Notes: a model not told the origin generated them from the sequence alone. A DNA stretch of 64,000 bases from Gammaproteobacteria bacterium (GCA_029244985.1 JAQWQD010000030.1:1-64000); one strand, 5' to 3'; positions 17,588 to 27,549 are shown, counted from the stretch's first letter. Numbers and translations are program-made.

Positions 17588-18658
17588 TTAATCCGATAAT
17601 GACTTCGAGTGCACACGACTTGGCCAAGCATTAATAATGGCCTTGATTAGCGTTGCTAATGGTATGGCGAAGAATACTCCAGCCATGCCCCATATGCCCC
17701 CAAAAAAGAGCACTGCAGCAATAATTGCGACAGGGTGGAGATTAACTGCTTCAGAAAAAATAACTGGGACTAGCACATTGCCATCTAAAACCTGCAAGAT
17801 CAGGTAAGCAAGCATTAGCGTGTAAAATTCTCCACCGATTCCCCACTGTACATATGCCACAGCGGCAACTGGAACTGTAACTGACAGCGCACCTATATAG
17901 GGAACCATCACCGACAATCCCACTAGAACCGAAAGCAATAACGCATAATTAATACCAAGAATAACAAAAATCAAATACGCCACACTGCCAACAATAATAA
18001 TTTCAACAACCTTGCCCCGAATGTAGTTAGCAATTTGATTATCCATTTCATGCCAGATCGTGCTCATTAATGGTCGATTGCGAGGTAAAAAATTCCCAAC
18101 CCAGCGCACCAATTCCGTTTTATCTTTCATCATGAAGAATACCAATATAGGAACCAGCACCAAGAAAACAAACAAACCAAATACATTCGGAAGACTGGCA
18201 AGAGAGAATTCTAGAATGGTTTGTCCAAGTCCTCCAATTTCGCCACTTATTCCATCAATGGCCTGTTGAATCCATTGTTCGGAAAAAACGTTAGGGTAAT
18301 TTTCAGGGAGATCTCTCAGAGCTGCCTGCCATTGATTTACTAAATTTGGCAGTTCATCCAGCATGCGCCTCAACTGATTCCATACTTGAGGCAGTACAAA
18401 AAATAACATCATCACAAAAATGCCAAAGAAGAGCACATAAACACCGATAAATGCGAGGCTCTCAGATATCCTATAGCGTAGGAGTAAACTGACCAAACCC
18501 TGCATTAAGTAGCTAATAACTACAGCCGCGATTAACGGAGCTAAAATACTGCCGAGCAAAAGCAAGACGAGCAGAGCCGCAATCAGCAGTATGACTAGGA
18601 TTATAGATTCTTCATCATGGAAGTAGCGGTCAAAAAAATCATTAAGGAGTTTTTTCAT
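17588..18658 (-). CDS. perM: AI-2E family transporter / PerM-like permease
   Basis: This is a 356-residue inner-membrane protein of the AI-2E family with about eight membrane helices. Visible features are a hydrophobic N-terminal pair (IILVILLIAALLVLLLLGSILAPLIAAVVISYLM), a central periplasmic or amphipathic region (LRRMLDELPNLVNQWQ) and the conserved C-terminal part with VGLSVMVPYIGALS and DGNVLVPVIFSEAVNLHPVAII. Members export small molecules or ions; the substrate here is not predictable. It follows the tusA-like gene by 24 bases, an arrangement shared with Pseudomonas. Confidence 0.88.
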   Translation of the reverse strand: MKKLLNDFFDRYFHDEESIILVILLIAALLVLLLLGSILAPLIAAVVISYLMQGLVSLLLRYRISESLAFIGVYVLFFGIFVMMLFFVLPQVWNQLRRMLDELPNLVNQWQAALRDLPENYPNVFSEQWIQQAIDGISGEIGGLGQTILEFSLASLPNVFGLFVFLVLVPILVFFMMKDKTELVRWVGNFLPRNRPLMSTIWHEMDNQIANYIRGKVVEIIIVGSVAYLIFVILGINYALLLSVLVGLSVMVPYIGALSVTVPVAAVAYVQWGIGGEFYTLMLAYLILQVLDGNVLVPVIFSEAVNLHPVAIIAAVLFFGGIWGMAGVFFAIPLATLIKAIINAWPSRVHSKSLSD

Positions 18659-18682
18659 TAGCGCAATTCTCTCAACAAAACT

Positions 18683-18916
18683 CTAACCCTTCCTAATCCA
18701 ATAAATATAAGCGATCTCGCCCTTTTGAAAATCCAGAATTTGATGATCGCTTTGCTCGACGAACAAGTGAAAATCTTTCTCTGAACTTGAATCTGTAGCT
18801 ATCACCTTTAATATCTGCTTCGACTCCATGTTATTGAGCGCTAATTTTGCTTTTAATAACGGCATTGGGCACATCAGCCCACTCAGATCTAGTTCTTTAT
18901 CATGATTAAATTTCAT
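18683..18916 (-). CDS. TusA/SirA-like sulfur-carrier protein
   Basis: The 77-residue protein belongs to the TusA family of persulfide carriers. The signature LSGLMCPMPLLKAKLAL places the sulfur-accepting Cys16 in the CPxP motif near the N-terminus. In E. coli TusA relays sulfur for 2-thiouridine in tRNA. The Pseudomonas gene in the same bepA-nadA neighbourhood is a paralogue linked to molybdenum enzymes, so a role other than tRNA thiolation is possible. It is divergent from bepA and lies 24 bases upstream of perM. Confidence 0.9.
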   Translation of the reverse strand: MKFNHDKELDLSGLMCPMPLLKAKLALNNMESKQILKVIATDSSSEKDFHLFVEQSDHQILDFQKGEIAYIYWIRKG

Positions 18917-19043
18917 TAAGGTATTTTATCAATCTCTGTAGTCTTATGACTATGGCCTATTTCCATCGATTTCAACGATAACTTGCTCTTTTTGTGAAAG
19001 AATTTATGGTAATCTCATGTTCAGTTCTGTGATTTGGGAAATC

Positions 19044-20498
19044 ATGCGAAAACCCTATCTAAAGCTTCAGATCGCCTGCTTAAGCCTATTCTTGAGCAGT
19101 TTCTCTATAGATGCGCAAAATTTGCCATCGCTGGGAGATCGCATCTCTGGGACAGTATCGCTAGGCCAAGAATTTAACATGGGTCAACAATTTCTTGCCC
19201 AGATTAGACGCAGCGCACCCACCATCCCAGATGCTCTGCTCATGAATTATTTAGAAAATGTTACTTACAAACTCGCATCTAGGAGCCAGCTCCAGGATCA
19301 CCGTTTGTCTTTTGTTATAATAGATAGCGAAGATCTTAATGCATTTGCGGCGCCAGGCGGGATTATAGGGGTCAATACAGGGTTATTTCTCAATGCTCGT
19401 ACGGAAGCCGAATTCGCCTCTGTAATGGCTCACGAGATTGCTCACGTCAGCCAACGTCATTTTGCTCGAGGCGTCGATGAGGCTCAGTCTGGACAGGTGG
19501 GTCAATTAGCCTCGCTGTTAGCGAGTGTATTGATCATGGCAACATCAGATGCCGGGCATGGTGCTGCAGCAATATCTGCCGTGCAGGGACGAGCTATTGA
19601 AAATCAATTGCGCTTCAGCCGCAGCAATGAAGCTGAGGCTGACCGGGTCGGACAAGATAATATGTTCTCCGCTGGTTTCGACCCAAAAGCAATGGGAACA
19701 CTATTCGAGAATCTAAGTGCATTAAATCGTTTTAGGAGCAGACCTCCTGAATTTTTGCTTTCTCATCCAGTTACTGAATCTCGTATTGCTGATGCAAGAG
19801 GCAGAGCAGTGCGATACCCCTCCCGTGAATACGGCGTGAATATGGAATATCAAATCAACCGGGCCAGAGTGATTGGGCATTATGCAACAGACAAAAATGC
19901 ACTTATTCAAGAAAACCAAAGACTCCTTGATGAAAGTACCACCGAATTCACAAGGGATTCAAACCGGTATGCTCTCAGTGTTGCCTATTACGAAAATGAG
20001 GATTACGCAATTGCTTCAAGAATACTCGCTCCACTGCTTGAAAAAGAGCCGAATCGAATTAGCTATGTCGTTACGCAAGCGGAAATTCTTACTGAGCAAA
20101 ATGAATCAGGGCAAGCAATCGAATTTCTTAACAGACATCTGGAAATCAACCCTAATAACAACGCATTAACGATCGCCTACGTTAACGCTCTAATAGAATC
20201 ACGTGCCTATACAGAAGCCGCCGAAATGCTGGAAGAACATTCTGTTCACCGGCCAGACGATCATCACCTATGGTTTCAATTGGCGGAAACATGGGGGCAA
20301 GCTGGAAATATCAGTAAAGTACATCAATCCCGCGCGGAATACTTTATGTTAAATTATGATTTTCGCAGTGCTCGGGAGCAATTACAATTTGCCTTAAGAA
20401 TAGAGTCGGACAACGGCGCCGCACCCGCGGAGCAGTCTCGACTGCGACAAAAAGTCAAAGAAGTAGAAGATCGACTTATAGCATTAAACGAACAGTAA
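19044..20498 (+). CDS. bepA: Periplasmic M48 metalloprotease with TPR domain, BepA-like
   Basis: BepA is a periplasmic chaperone-protease that promotes assembly of, or degrades, LptD and other outer-membrane proteins. The ATG at 19044 has GGGA upstream and gives a signal peptide ending around SIDAQ; the upstream ATG at 19017 has no such site. The zinc motif is HEIAH at 130-134, with the third ligand in NEAEAD (196-200), and His241 in HPVTESR is the regulatory histidine known from E. coli BepA. Residues 290-480 form TPR repeats. Length (484) matches E. coli BepA. It converges on nadA with a 7-base gap. Confidence 0.92.
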   Translation: MRKPYLKLQIACLSLFLSSFSIDAQNLPSLGDRISGTVSLGQEFNMGQQFLAQIRRSAPTIPDALLMNYLENVTYKLASRSQLQDHRLSFVIIDSEDLNAFAAPGGIIGVNTGLFLNARTEAEFASVMAHEIAHVSQRHFARGVDEAQSGQVGQLASLLASVLIMATSDAGHGAAAISAVQGRAIENQLRFSRSNEAEADRVGQDNMFSAGFDPKAMGTLFENLSALNRFRSRPPEFLLSHPVTESRIADARGRAVRYPSREYGVNMEYQINRARVIGHYATDKNALIQENQRLLDESTTEFTRDSNRYALSVAYYENEDYAIASRILAPLLEKEPNRISYVVTQAEILTEQNESGQAIEFLNRHLEINPNNNALTIAYVNALIESRAYTEAAEMLEEHSVHRPDDHHLWFQLAETWGQAGNISKVHQSRAEYFMLNYDFRSAREQLQFALRIESDNGAAPAEQSRLRQKVKEVEDRLIALNEQ

Positions 20499-20505
20499 TT
20501 TGCTG

Positions 20506-21597
20506 TTAAGCCTTTCCTTGGACTTTTAATTTATTACTGTCAGCAAAATCCAACATGCGTTTCAAAGGGGCCATAGCTCTACATGCTAATGAGTCATCAA
20601 TCTTAATCTCATTCGTAAAATTTAATAAAGAATCCACTACCGCTTGTAAAGAATTCATCGCCATCCAGGGGCAGTGAGCGCAGCTTCGACATGTAGCATC
20701 ATTTCCAGCGGTTGGCGCGATTATAAATTTTTTGTCTGGCGCAACTTGTTGCAACTTGTGAAATATGCCTTTATCTGTAGCAACAATTATTTCTCGATTA
20801 GAAATACTTTTAGCCGCTTTAATGATTTGTGTAGTTGACCCAACAATATCCGCTACGTCTAAAATTGCAGCGGGGGATTCTGGGTGTGCCAGAATTGCTG
20901 CGTTGGGATAAATTTGTTGCATATCAGTTAATCCGCGACTCTTAAACTCTTCATGAACGACACAGGCTGCATCCCATACCAACATGTCCGCACCAGTAGT
21001 TTTTTGAATATAAGACCCCAAATGCTTATCTGGCGCCCATAGAATTTTTTCTCCGTTAGCTTGTAAATGATCAACAACATCCAGAGCAATACTTGAAGTT
21101 ACCACCCAATCGGATCGTGCTTTGACGGCTGCCGATGTATTTGCATAAACAACAACTGTTCTATCCGGATGTTCATTGCAAAATTCGGAAAATCGATCAA
21201 TAGGACATGCAATATCTAAAGAACAAGTCGCCTCGATAGTAGGCATCAAAACTGTTTTCTCTGGACTTAATATCTTTGCCGACTCTCCCATAAACTTCAC
21301 ACCGGCCACTATTAATACTTCTCCTTCACAATCCCTACCGAATCTAGCCATTTCTAAACTATCACCCACAAAGCCATCAGTTTCCTCTGCTAGATCTTGC
21401 AATAGGGAATCTGTGTAATAGTGAGCGACCAATTTGGCGCGCCGAGTTTGCAGTAATTCCTTAATTTGAGAAATTAAAGCGTCCCTGTCAGTCACACTGA
21501 GTTCTGCAGGTATATTAGTTCGATCAAGAAACTCACGGACTATTGTCAAGTCTGCGGCTAGAGAACCCATGTTTGATGCTGAACTAATGTCTGACAT
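20506..21597 (-). CDS. nadA: Quinolinate synthase NadA
   Basis: NadA condenses iminoaspartate with dihydroxyacetone phosphate to make quinolinate for NAD synthesis. It is a 4Fe-4S enzyme. Cluster ligands fit Cys125 in [10 protein letters not shown], Cys212 in [11 protein letters not shown] and Cys309 in the [11 protein letters not shown] motif. Length is 363, close to the E. coli-type enzyme (347) with an N-terminal extension. The position beside tRNA-Lys and queC is the same as in Pseudomonas. Confidence 0.95.
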   Translation of the reverse strand: MSDISSASNMGSLAADLTIVREFLDRTNIPAELSVTDRDALISQIKELLQTRRAKLVAHYYTDSLLQDLAEETDGFVGDSLEMARFGRDCEGEVLIVAGVKFMGESAKILSPEKTVLMPTIEATCSLDIACPIDRFSEFCNEHPDRTVVVYANTSAAVKARSDWVVTSSIALDVVDHLQANGEKILWAPDKHLGSYIQKTTGADMLVWDAACVVHEEFKSRGLTDMQQIYPNAAILAHPESPAAILDVADIVGSTTQIIKAAKSISNREIIVATDKGIFHKLQQVAPDKKFIIAPTAGNDATCRSCAHCPWMAMNSLQAVVDSLLNFTNEIKIDDSLACRAMAPLKRMLDFADSNKLKVQGKA

Positions 21598-21810
21598 AGA
21601 AAATCAAATGAATCACACAAAACTTCATTTTATCATAAAGATCAATTAGTCCGCTGCTTATCCTATCTTACGGAAGGGGCAGCTTAGGCAACTGTTCTGG
21701 AGAACAAAGGATAGTTTTTTACGATGAAAACCCGCAGCCCCGATGGAACAAACACAGCCACCGGTCTAGTTACAGTAAAATGTGAACAACTACTGCTCAA
21801 TGTGAAAAAA

Positions 21811-21886
21811 TGGTGGGCCGTGTGCGATTCGAACGCACGACCAATTGGTTAAAAGCCAACTGCTCTACCGACTGAGCTAACGGCCC
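21811..21886 (-). tRNA. tRNA-Lys (anticodon TTT)
   Basis: The minus strand folds into a 76-nt cloverleaf with encoded CCA: acceptor GGGCCGT/ACGGCCC, D stem GCTC/GAGC, anticodon loop CTTTTAA with TTT, and T arm GTGCG TTCGAAT CGCAC. It lies between queC and nadA, the conserved place of this tRNA next to the tol-pal cluster. The TTT wobble U is the substrate of the mnm5s2U pathway encoded partly by mnmC here. Confidence 0.96.
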
Positions 21887-21953
21887 ACGCGGTGCGACAT
21901 GGTACTATCAAATTAGAAAAACTCAAGCGAAGTTGTGATTTTTCGTAGAATGC

Positions 21954-22634
21954 CTAGAAATATCTTGTTGGGTCTTCAACTCCAGCGTCATAAAAACCTT
22001 TCATCCGAAAACGACAGCTATCGCACTTGCCACAGGCACTGCCATCTTCCATCGCCTGATAGCAGGATACCGTTTCAGCAAAATCGATGCTTAAGCTTTG
22101 CCCACTTTTAATTATCTCAGCCTTACTGAGATTAATTAACGGTGTTTCCAATTTAATATGTTTGCCTTCAACACTAGTTTTCGTCGCAATATCCATCAAA
22201 TTTTGAAACGCCGCAATATATTTTGGCCTACAATCTGGGTAGCCAGAATAATCCAAAGCATTTACACCTATAAAAATTGAGTTCGCACCAATTACCTCAG
22301 CCCAAGCAAGGGCATAAGAGAGAAATAGAGTATTCCGAGCCGGCACATAGGTGACTGGTATTCCTTCCGATGCAGCTTCAGGCACTTCAATTTTCTCATC
22401 AGTTAAAGCGGATCCTCCTAATTCACCAATATTTAATTCTATGATTTTGTGTTCCATCACCCCTATGGACCTAGCGACTGTTTTTGCTGCGTACAACTCG
22501 CTGGTTGAACGTTGTCCATAATTGAAGCTCAGGGCATAACAATCGTACCCTTGTGCGCTCGCGATCGCCAAACAGGTAGCTGAATCTAAACCTCCAGATA
22601 CTAAAACCACCGCATTGTTTAAACCTAAACTCAA
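21954..22634 (-). CDS. queC: 7-cyano-7-deazaguanine synthase QueC
   Basis: QueC uses ATP and ammonia to turn 7-carboxy-7-deazaguanine into preQ0 in queuosine synthesis. The PP-loop ATP-binding motif SGGLDSA is at 13-19. The C-terminal zinc ligands are Cys191, Cys201, Cys204 and Cys207 (ACGKCDSC). The frame starts at TTG 22634; no ATG lies upstream of the PP-loop in frame, so a TTG start is likely, although the ribosome site is weak. It lies 30 bases after queE and upstream of tRNA-Lys. Confidence 0.95.
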   Translation of the reverse strand: MSLGLNNAVVLVSGGLDSATCLAIASAQGYDCYALSFNYGQRSTSELYAAKTVARSIGVMEHKIIELNIGELGGSALTDEKIEVPEAASEGIPVTYVPARNTLFLSYALAWAEVIGANSIFIGVNALDYSGYPDCRPKYIAAFQNLMDIATKTSVEGKHIKLETPLINLSKAEIIKSGQSLSIDFAETVSCYQAMEDGSACGKCDSCRFRMKGFYDAGVEDPTRYF

Positions 22635-22664
22635 AATCAGCTAACGAACCTCAAGACCAAATTT

Positions 22665-23318
22665 TTATCGGCCGGGCTCAGACCCCCATAATATTTTATG
22701 TAATTGCAATTGCATTCGAACTGCAAGTTCATCATCTAGTAACCATTGAGCTAAGTCCGCTGCTGCCAGCTGTTCGAACGAAGGGGAAAAAAGAATCTCT
22801 CCTACTTTTGCCTGTAAATCGTATTGATCTAATTTGGCTTTAGCCCAGTCATAATCACCACGATCACAGATCACAAATTTTACTTGATCTTTCTCTTTTA
22901 GGTAGGAGATATTTCCATAATCATTACGATCACTCTCTAAAGAGCTAGGTGTCTTCAGATCCATAACAACCGATACCCTATTATCGACACTCTCAATTGA
23001 CAGTGCTCCGCTTGTCTCTAGGGAAACATTGAGCTCAGCATCACACAGCATTTTCAGTACAAGTAAACAATTTGGCTGAGCTAGAGGTTCTCCCCCCGTA
23101 ACTGTGACGTACCTGCATTTATAGCTCTGGACATCGGCAATTAAATTCTCAAGCGAAACTATTTCCCCACCTTCGAATGCATAAGCAGTATCGCAATATT
23201 GACAACGCAGCGGACAACCCGTTAAACGAACAAAAACAGTAGGTTTGCCGACAGTTTTCGACTCCCCTTGCAAGGAATAAAATACTTCTGTTATGCGTAG
23301 ATTTTCGTTGGTAGTCAT
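22665..23318 (-). CDS. queE: 7-carboxy-7-deazaguanine synthase QueE
   Basis: QueE is a radical-SAM enzyme that contracts 6-carboxytetrahydropterin, the QueD product, to 7-carboxy-7-deazaguanine. The cluster motif CPLRCQYC (Cys35, Cys39, Cys42) is followed by DTAYAFEGG. The glycine-rich VTGGEPLAQ segment binds AdoMet. At 217 residues it is of the usual size. It is encoded between cpoB and queC on the same strand, as in Pseudomonas. Confidence 0.95.
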   Translation of the reverse strand: MTTNENLRITEVFYSLQGESKTVGKPTVFVRLTGCPLRCQYCDTAYAFEGGEIVSLENLIADVQSYKCRYVTVTGGEPLAQPNCLLVLKMLCDAELNVSLETSGALSIESVDNRVSVVMDLKTPSSLESDRNDYGNISYLKEKDQVKFVICDRGDYDWAKAKLDQYDLQAKVGEILFSPSFEQLAAADLAQWLLDDELAVRMQLQLHKILWGSEPGR

Positions 23319-23378
23319 TTTTCAAAGCACAAAAAAGCCCAGCCCAAAGGATTGAACCTTGATCAATCTGTAAATGCG

Positions 23379-24305
23379 TTAGTCCAGTTGCAGTAATCTG
23401 GTATCTGCGAGACTTGCAGCACCTGTGTTGCGGAAACGACGTTTTATTTCGTTAAGTAGCTGCCGAGCTTGGGGGATATTTCCCAAGCCTTGGTAAGCTA
23501 TACTTAACCCGTACATAGCGTCCGGAAGCTTAGCCGAATCATCGTATTGATTGAGAATAATTTCGTAGGCTTCTTTAGCTTCGTTATAACGGTTCAAATA
23601 GAGATACGCCTGTCCTTTCCAATAGTGAGCGTTGGTAACAAACCTTCCCGCTGGATATATATTCAAATACTGATCAAATTCAGCGATTGAACGTTCAAAA
23701 TTTGAATTAATGACTGAATCATAAGCCATTTGATAAAGCTGCTGCTCACCTAAAACAGCGGGTTCCAAAGTCGATCTGCCAGCATTGCGATTCGGCACTG
23801 CTGCTGCGGTGTTGTTCAAAGTACTTCTATCAATACTTGTAGGTACCGAAACTGATCCAGAAGAGTCACTAATCTGAGAAGGTGCATTTCTAGGGACTTC
23901 TAAAGCTCTAGTTAGATTTCCAGTATTAGCAGTGTTCCTAGTATTAATTGTAGGTACAGTTGCTGCGGAAGCGACCCCACTAGCCTCTAAAGAGCTTAAT
24001 CGATCATCTACATTCGTGTATCGATTAAGCGTATCTCGCTGTAATTTGCGGATTTCAAAGCCCTGCTCTTCCACGAGCGCTCGCAGTGCTTGCACTTCGA
24101 CCCGAAGTTGCTGATTTTGTTCTAGCAACAGAGAGAGCCCATCGTTATTGGAGGAGGGTGACGAAGATTGGGCCTGCTGCCCAGGCGTGAACCCTTGAGA
24201 TTCTACGACAGCACTCGTCCCCTGCGCTGCAGCCGCCGATACAAGAATACTCGCTGAGATTCCAATTAGTATTCTGTTGACTGCAGCGGTCAAAGTTTTA
24301 TTCAT
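23379..24305 (-). CDS. cpoB: Tol-Pal cell division coordinator CpoB (YbgF)
   Basis: CpoB is a periplasmic protein that links Tol-Pal constriction of the outer membrane with septal peptidoglycan synthesis. It has a signal peptide ending in AAAAQG, an N-terminal trimerising coiled coil (about residues 50-110, QNQQLRVEVQALRALVEEQ) and a Ser/Asn/Thr-rich linker longer than in E. coli. The C-terminal TPR domain (about 185-305) includes YDSVINSNFERSIAEFDQYL and YNEAKEAYEIILNQY. It follows pal by 6 bases and ends the tol-pal gene set. Confidence 0.94.
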   Translation of the reverse strand: MNKTLTAAVNRILIGISASILVSAAAAQGTSAVVESQGFTPGQQAQSSSPSSNNDGLSLLLEQNQQLRVEVQALRALVEEQGFEIRKLQRDTLNRYTNVDDRLSSLEASGVASAATVPTINTRNTANTGNLTRALEVPRNAPSQISDSSGSVSVPTSIDRSTLNNTAAAVPNRNAGRSTLEPAVLGEQQLYQMAYDSVINSNFERSIAEFDQYLNIYPAGRFVTNAHYWKGQAYLYLNRYNEAKEAYEIILNQYDDSAKLPDAMYGLSIAYQGLGNIPQARQLLNEIKRRFRNTGAASLADTRLLQLD

Positions 24306-24311
24306 AAAAGT

Positions 24312-24854
24312 CTATTGAGTAACAACCTCAACTCGACGGTTACGACTATAAGCCTGCTCGCCTTGACCAGACTGCTGCGGTCTTTCTTCTCCGTAGCTTA
24401 CAACCTCGATTTGAGAGCGCGCAGCTCCATTTACAATGAAGTAATTGAGAATACCATTAGCTCTGCGTTCACCCAAAGCCAGGTTATATTCTCGAGTTCC
24501 GCGTTCATCTGCATGGCCCTCTAAGCGAAGTCGCTTACTAGGGTTAGCTGCAAGATCACGAGCATGATACGTCAGCGTCTCACGGTCGGCTGGCTTAAAC
24601 TCTGCCACATCGAAATCAAAATAGAAAACTGTCTGACGTAATGCATTCTGCGCTCTGATTTCTTCTTGCGTTAATTGGCCGCTGCTTGAGCCCGCGTTGG
24701 AAGAAGCGGAGCCGCTATTGCTGCTACTAGCTCCACTCTCGCTGCCAGACGAGGGTTCTTCCTCAGTTTCACTAGTTGAACTACACGCACCTAATGCGAA
24801 TAATGAAATAACTAAAAGGCTAACCTTGAAAAATTGATTGCGTTGGTTTCCCAC
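24312..24854 (-). CDS. pal: Peptidoglycan-associated lipoprotein Pal
   Basis: Pal anchors the outer membrane to peptidoglycan and binds TolB and TolA during division. The start is GTG at 24854, with GGAGG about nine bases upstream. The lipobox LGAC gives lipidated Cys24. A Ser/Gly/Glu-rich linker of some 40 residues precedes the OmpA-like peptidoglycan-binding domain (about 75-178), with FYFDFDVAEF and the motif LEGHADERGTREYNLALGERRA. Gene order tolB-pal-cpoB is standard. Confidence 0.96.
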   Translation of the reverse strand: MGNQRNQFFKVSLLVISLFALGACSSTSETEEEPSSGSESGASSSNSGSASSNAGSSSGQLTQEEIRAQNALRQTVFYFDFDVAEFKPADRETLTYHARDLAANPSKRLRLEGHADERGTREYNLALGERRANGILNYFIVNGAARSQIEVVSYGEERPQQSGQGEQAYSRNRRVEVVTQ

Positions 24855-24906
24855 TCTTTGAGTCCTCCAAAGACTTTTATCGTTATATTGAAAAATCAGT
24901 AGCTAT

Positions 24907-26223
24907 TTAATTTAAAAATGGGGACCAGGAAGGCTCCCGCACATCGCCCTGTGATGATGGTAAACGGAACTTCACACGGCCGTCAATGGATACGGCATCT
25001 AGCACACCTCTTCCATTAAATTTAGTGGCATACATTATCATGCTGCCATTAGGCGCCAAGCTGGGAGATTCATCCAGCGCAGTGTCCGTTAAGGTAATAA
25101 CTCGCAAGGTTTCTATATTCAATATTGAAATTTGGTAAGTTGGGCTTTGGCGTGTTTCTCGCCTGACATGCACTAAATTCAAACCATCCGGAAGAAAGCG
25201 TGCTTTCGCGCATTGAAAACAATCGTAGGTTAACCTTTCTACATTATAGGAATTAGCCCCTAGCTCGATTTGATAGATTTGCGGCTGGCCTGTACGGTCC
25301 GACATAAAGACCAAATGCCGGCCATCTGGAGTCCAACTAGGTTCGGTATCAATCGCCGGATGATCAGTAACTCGCATCAGCTCGTTATTATTCAAATCTT
25401 GCACATAGATATCAGGACTGCCATCCTTTGAAAGCACCATCGCTAACTTCGAACCATCTGGCGACCAGACTGGGCTGCTATTAATATTAGGATAATTAGT
25501 TATCTGACGCCTTTGGCCAGTGGCTATATTCTGTATATAAATTCTTGGTAGATCTGTCTCAAAGGAAACATAAGCCACGTCCTGGCCATTGGGAGACCAG
25601 CTGGGAGACATGATTGGCTCTGCGGACTCCAACAATATTTGCGGGCGAGCACCATCATAATCCGCCTTTTCCAGCCTAAACAATGTTGTTGCAGGCCCTG
25701 CCCCCTCTGACACAATATAAAGAATCTGCGAAGTGAAGGCGCCAGGGATGCCAGTTACCTGCTCAAATACAACGTTACTAATAGTATGCCCAATATCCCG
25801 CAGTTGTGTGACACTGCCGGTTAAGACCTCTCCTGCCAATTTCATTTCACGGTTTATGTCAAAAAACTCGTATTGCACTTGCACCAGCTGACTTCCGGGT
25901 TGCTGATTAATTTTACCGATCAGCAGATAATCCTGGGCCAAGAGTCGCCAATCTCGATAGAAAACTTCTTGCTCTTCGCTAGGCATACTGAGCATATTTG
26001 ATCGGGAAAGTGCTATAAATTCACCTACTTGCTCTAAATCGTTGGTGACGATTTGAGCCACATCTTGACTAAACGGGCCACCACTTTCGTTAGTAAAAGG
26101 AACGACAGCAACAGGAATTGGATTATCAATACCCTGGGTAATTTGAATACTCAGCTCAGCATGGGATTGTAGGGTGAAACAGGAAATGATCCCGCTTAAC
26201 AAAAAGAAAGTACGTAGTTTCAA
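24907..26223 (-). CDS. tolB: Tol-Pal system protein TolB
   Basis: TolB is the periplasmic part of the Tol-Pal machine that binds Pal. It has a signal peptide ending in SHAEL, an N-terminal alpha/beta domain (to about residue 165) and a C-terminal six-bladed beta-propeller. The propeller repeats are easily seen as SPSWSPNGQDVAYVSFE, SPVWSPDGSKLAMVLSK and EPSWTPDGRHLVFMSDR. Its start codon overlaps the tolA stop by 4 bases, so the two are translationally coupled. Confidence 0.96.
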   Translation of the reverse strand: MKLRTFFLLSGIISCFTLQSHAELSIQITQGIDNPIPVAVVPFTNESGGPFSQDVAQIVTNDLEQVGEFIALSRSNMLSMPSEEQEVFYRDWRLLAQDYLLIGKINQQPGSQLVQVQYEFFDINREMKLAGEVLTGSVTQLRDIGHTISNVVFEQVTGIPGAFTSQILYIVSEGAGPATTLFRLEKADYDGARPQILLESAEPIMSPSWSPNGQDVAYVSFETDLPRIYIQNIATGQRRQITNYPNINSSPVWSPDGSKLAMVLSKDGSPDIYVQDLNNNELMRVTDHPAIDTEPSWTPDGRHLVFMSDRTGQPQIYQIELGANSYNVERLTYDCFQCAKARFLPDGLNLVHVRRETRQSPTYQISILNIETLRVITLTDTALDESPSLAPNGSMIMYATKFNGRGVLDAVSIDGRVKFRLPSSQGDVREPSWSPFLN

Positions 26224-27050
26224 TTCAACAAGTCCTCTGGTTGAAATATAAGAGACAGAGTTCTGAAATTCCCATTAAAAATATTAATCGGCAAGCTCTG
26301 CAATTCTGTGAATGGAGCGGCACTGTAGACTGCATTTTCCGCAGATCTGTCGAATGCTGGATCTCCACTCGAATCGGTAATTCTAGCTTCCACTAGCTCC
26401 CCTGTTGGCAACATGCGAATTTGCAGTACCGCTCGCATCCCATTGCGCGCACTTGGGGGCCTATTCCACACTTGTTGCACCGCCTGTTGAATTAGAGCAG
26501 TAGCACTCTGCACCAATTCAAATTCATTTCGCGCTGCATTAACTGCAGCAACTTCTGATACTTCCTGTTGGCGCCGGCGTTCCGCCTCTTCTTGGAGTCG
26601 TTGTTGCTCAGCTTCTGCCAGCTCTAGTTGTCTTTGTTCTTCAGCCTGCTCTCGGTCTCGTTGCAAATCTATTGCACGTTGCCTTTCTAATTCTTCTCGC
26701 TCCCGGAGTGCTGACCGCTCTCTTTCTTCTTCTTGCCGTTGCCTGTCTCGCTCTGCTTCCCTATCCGCCTCATTTTGTTGACGTTGTTGTTCCTGTTCTC
26801 GTTCGATCCGCTCTTGCTCGATGCGTTCTAATCGCTGCCGCTCTTGATTGCGCTGATTAGTTACCTGCGGATTTTCATCAATAAAAAGTGCCTTAATGAT
26901 CGTTGGCTGCACAAGCTCCAGACTATCCAGGCTGTTATTGGATTGTAGCCATATAAGAAACGACAGTATCAAAATATGAAATGCTACTGCGACGATGACC
27001 GACAGAGGGTAGCCGTTGTAGATGATTAAATTGTTGAAAGCGTTGTTCAT
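26220..27050 (-). CDS. tolA: Cell envelope integrity protein TolA
   Basis: TolA spans the periplasm and transmits proton-motive force from TolQR to Pal. Residues 15-36 form the membrane anchor. Residues 65-170 are a Gln/Glu/Arg-rich helical coil (RQRQEEERERSALREREEL and similar) instead of the Ala/Lys-rich coil of E. coli. Residues 180-276 form the C-terminal domain, with a TonB-like fold motif, RNGMRAVLQIRMLPTGELVEARI. At 276 residues it is shorter than E. coli TolA (421), so the periplasmic rod is shorter. Confidence 0.93.
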   Translation of the reverse strand: MNNAFNNLIIYNGYPLSVIVAVAFHILILSFLIWLQSNNSLDSLELVQPTIIKALFIDENPQVTNQRNQERQRLERIEQERIEREQEQQRQQNEADREAERDRQRQEEERERSALREREELERQRAIDLQRDREQAEEQRQLELAEAEQQRLQEEAERRRQQEVSEVAAVNAARNEFELVQSATALIQQAVQQVWNRPPSARNGMRAVLQIRMLPTGELVEARITDSSGDPAFDRSAENAVYSAAPFTELQSLPINIFNGNFRTLSLIFQPEDLLN

Positions 27051-27072
27051 AAGTTAAGAGCAAAATTCGTCT

Positions 27073-27513
27073 CTATATTGCATTTAAAGGTTGCGTAATG
27101 AAATTGGGGTTAACTACTCCCGCTGCTTGGAGCGTTGTGATTAACGTAATCATGGCACTCCAATTGGCATCAGCGTCGCCTTCAACAAGTACCTGGATAT
27201 CTGGGTTAGCGCTCAATATTTGGCCAACTCTCATACCAACTGTTTCCAAAGTGATCGATTGTCGCTCTTCGCCAGTTGCTCCTATACTTAGAAAATATTC
27301 TCCATTAAACGTTATTGACACTACTAATGTTTCTAAATTCTCGTCGATATCTAATGGCTCGTTATTTGCTTCTGGCAGATCAACTTCGATACCTTGGTTT
27401 AGCATTGGAGCTGTGACCATAAAAACAATAAGCAATACCAGCATCACATCAATATAAGGAACGACATTAATCTCGCTCATTGGTTTTCGTTTTTTTCGAA
27501 CTAGAATTTCCAT
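27073..27513 (-). CDS. tolR: Tol-Pal system protein TolR (ExbD family)
   Basis: TolR is the ExbD-like partner of TolQ in the proton-driven motor. The ATG at 27513 is preferred to a TTG two codons upstream. The 146-residue protein has the N-terminal membrane helix at about 16-36 with the essential Asp in VVPYIDVMLVLLIVFMV, and a periplasmic domain. It lies between tolQ and tolA with short gaps. Confidence 0.95.
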   Translation of the reverse strand: MEILVRKKRKPMSEINVVPYIDVMLVLLIVFMVTAPMLNQGIEVDLPEANNEPLDIDENLETLVVSITFNGEYFLSIGATGEERQSITLETVGMRVGQILSANPDIQVLVEGDADANWSAMITLITTLQAAGVVNPNFITQPLNAI

Positions 27514-27549
27514 AGTCAATCGCTAGACTGAAAGCTTAAAAGCTATAAA

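Noticed and set aside
20490-20520. Bidirectional terminator between bepA and nadA
   Set aside because: Only a 5-bp stem (AACAG/CTGTT) is present with short T runs; this is too weak to list.
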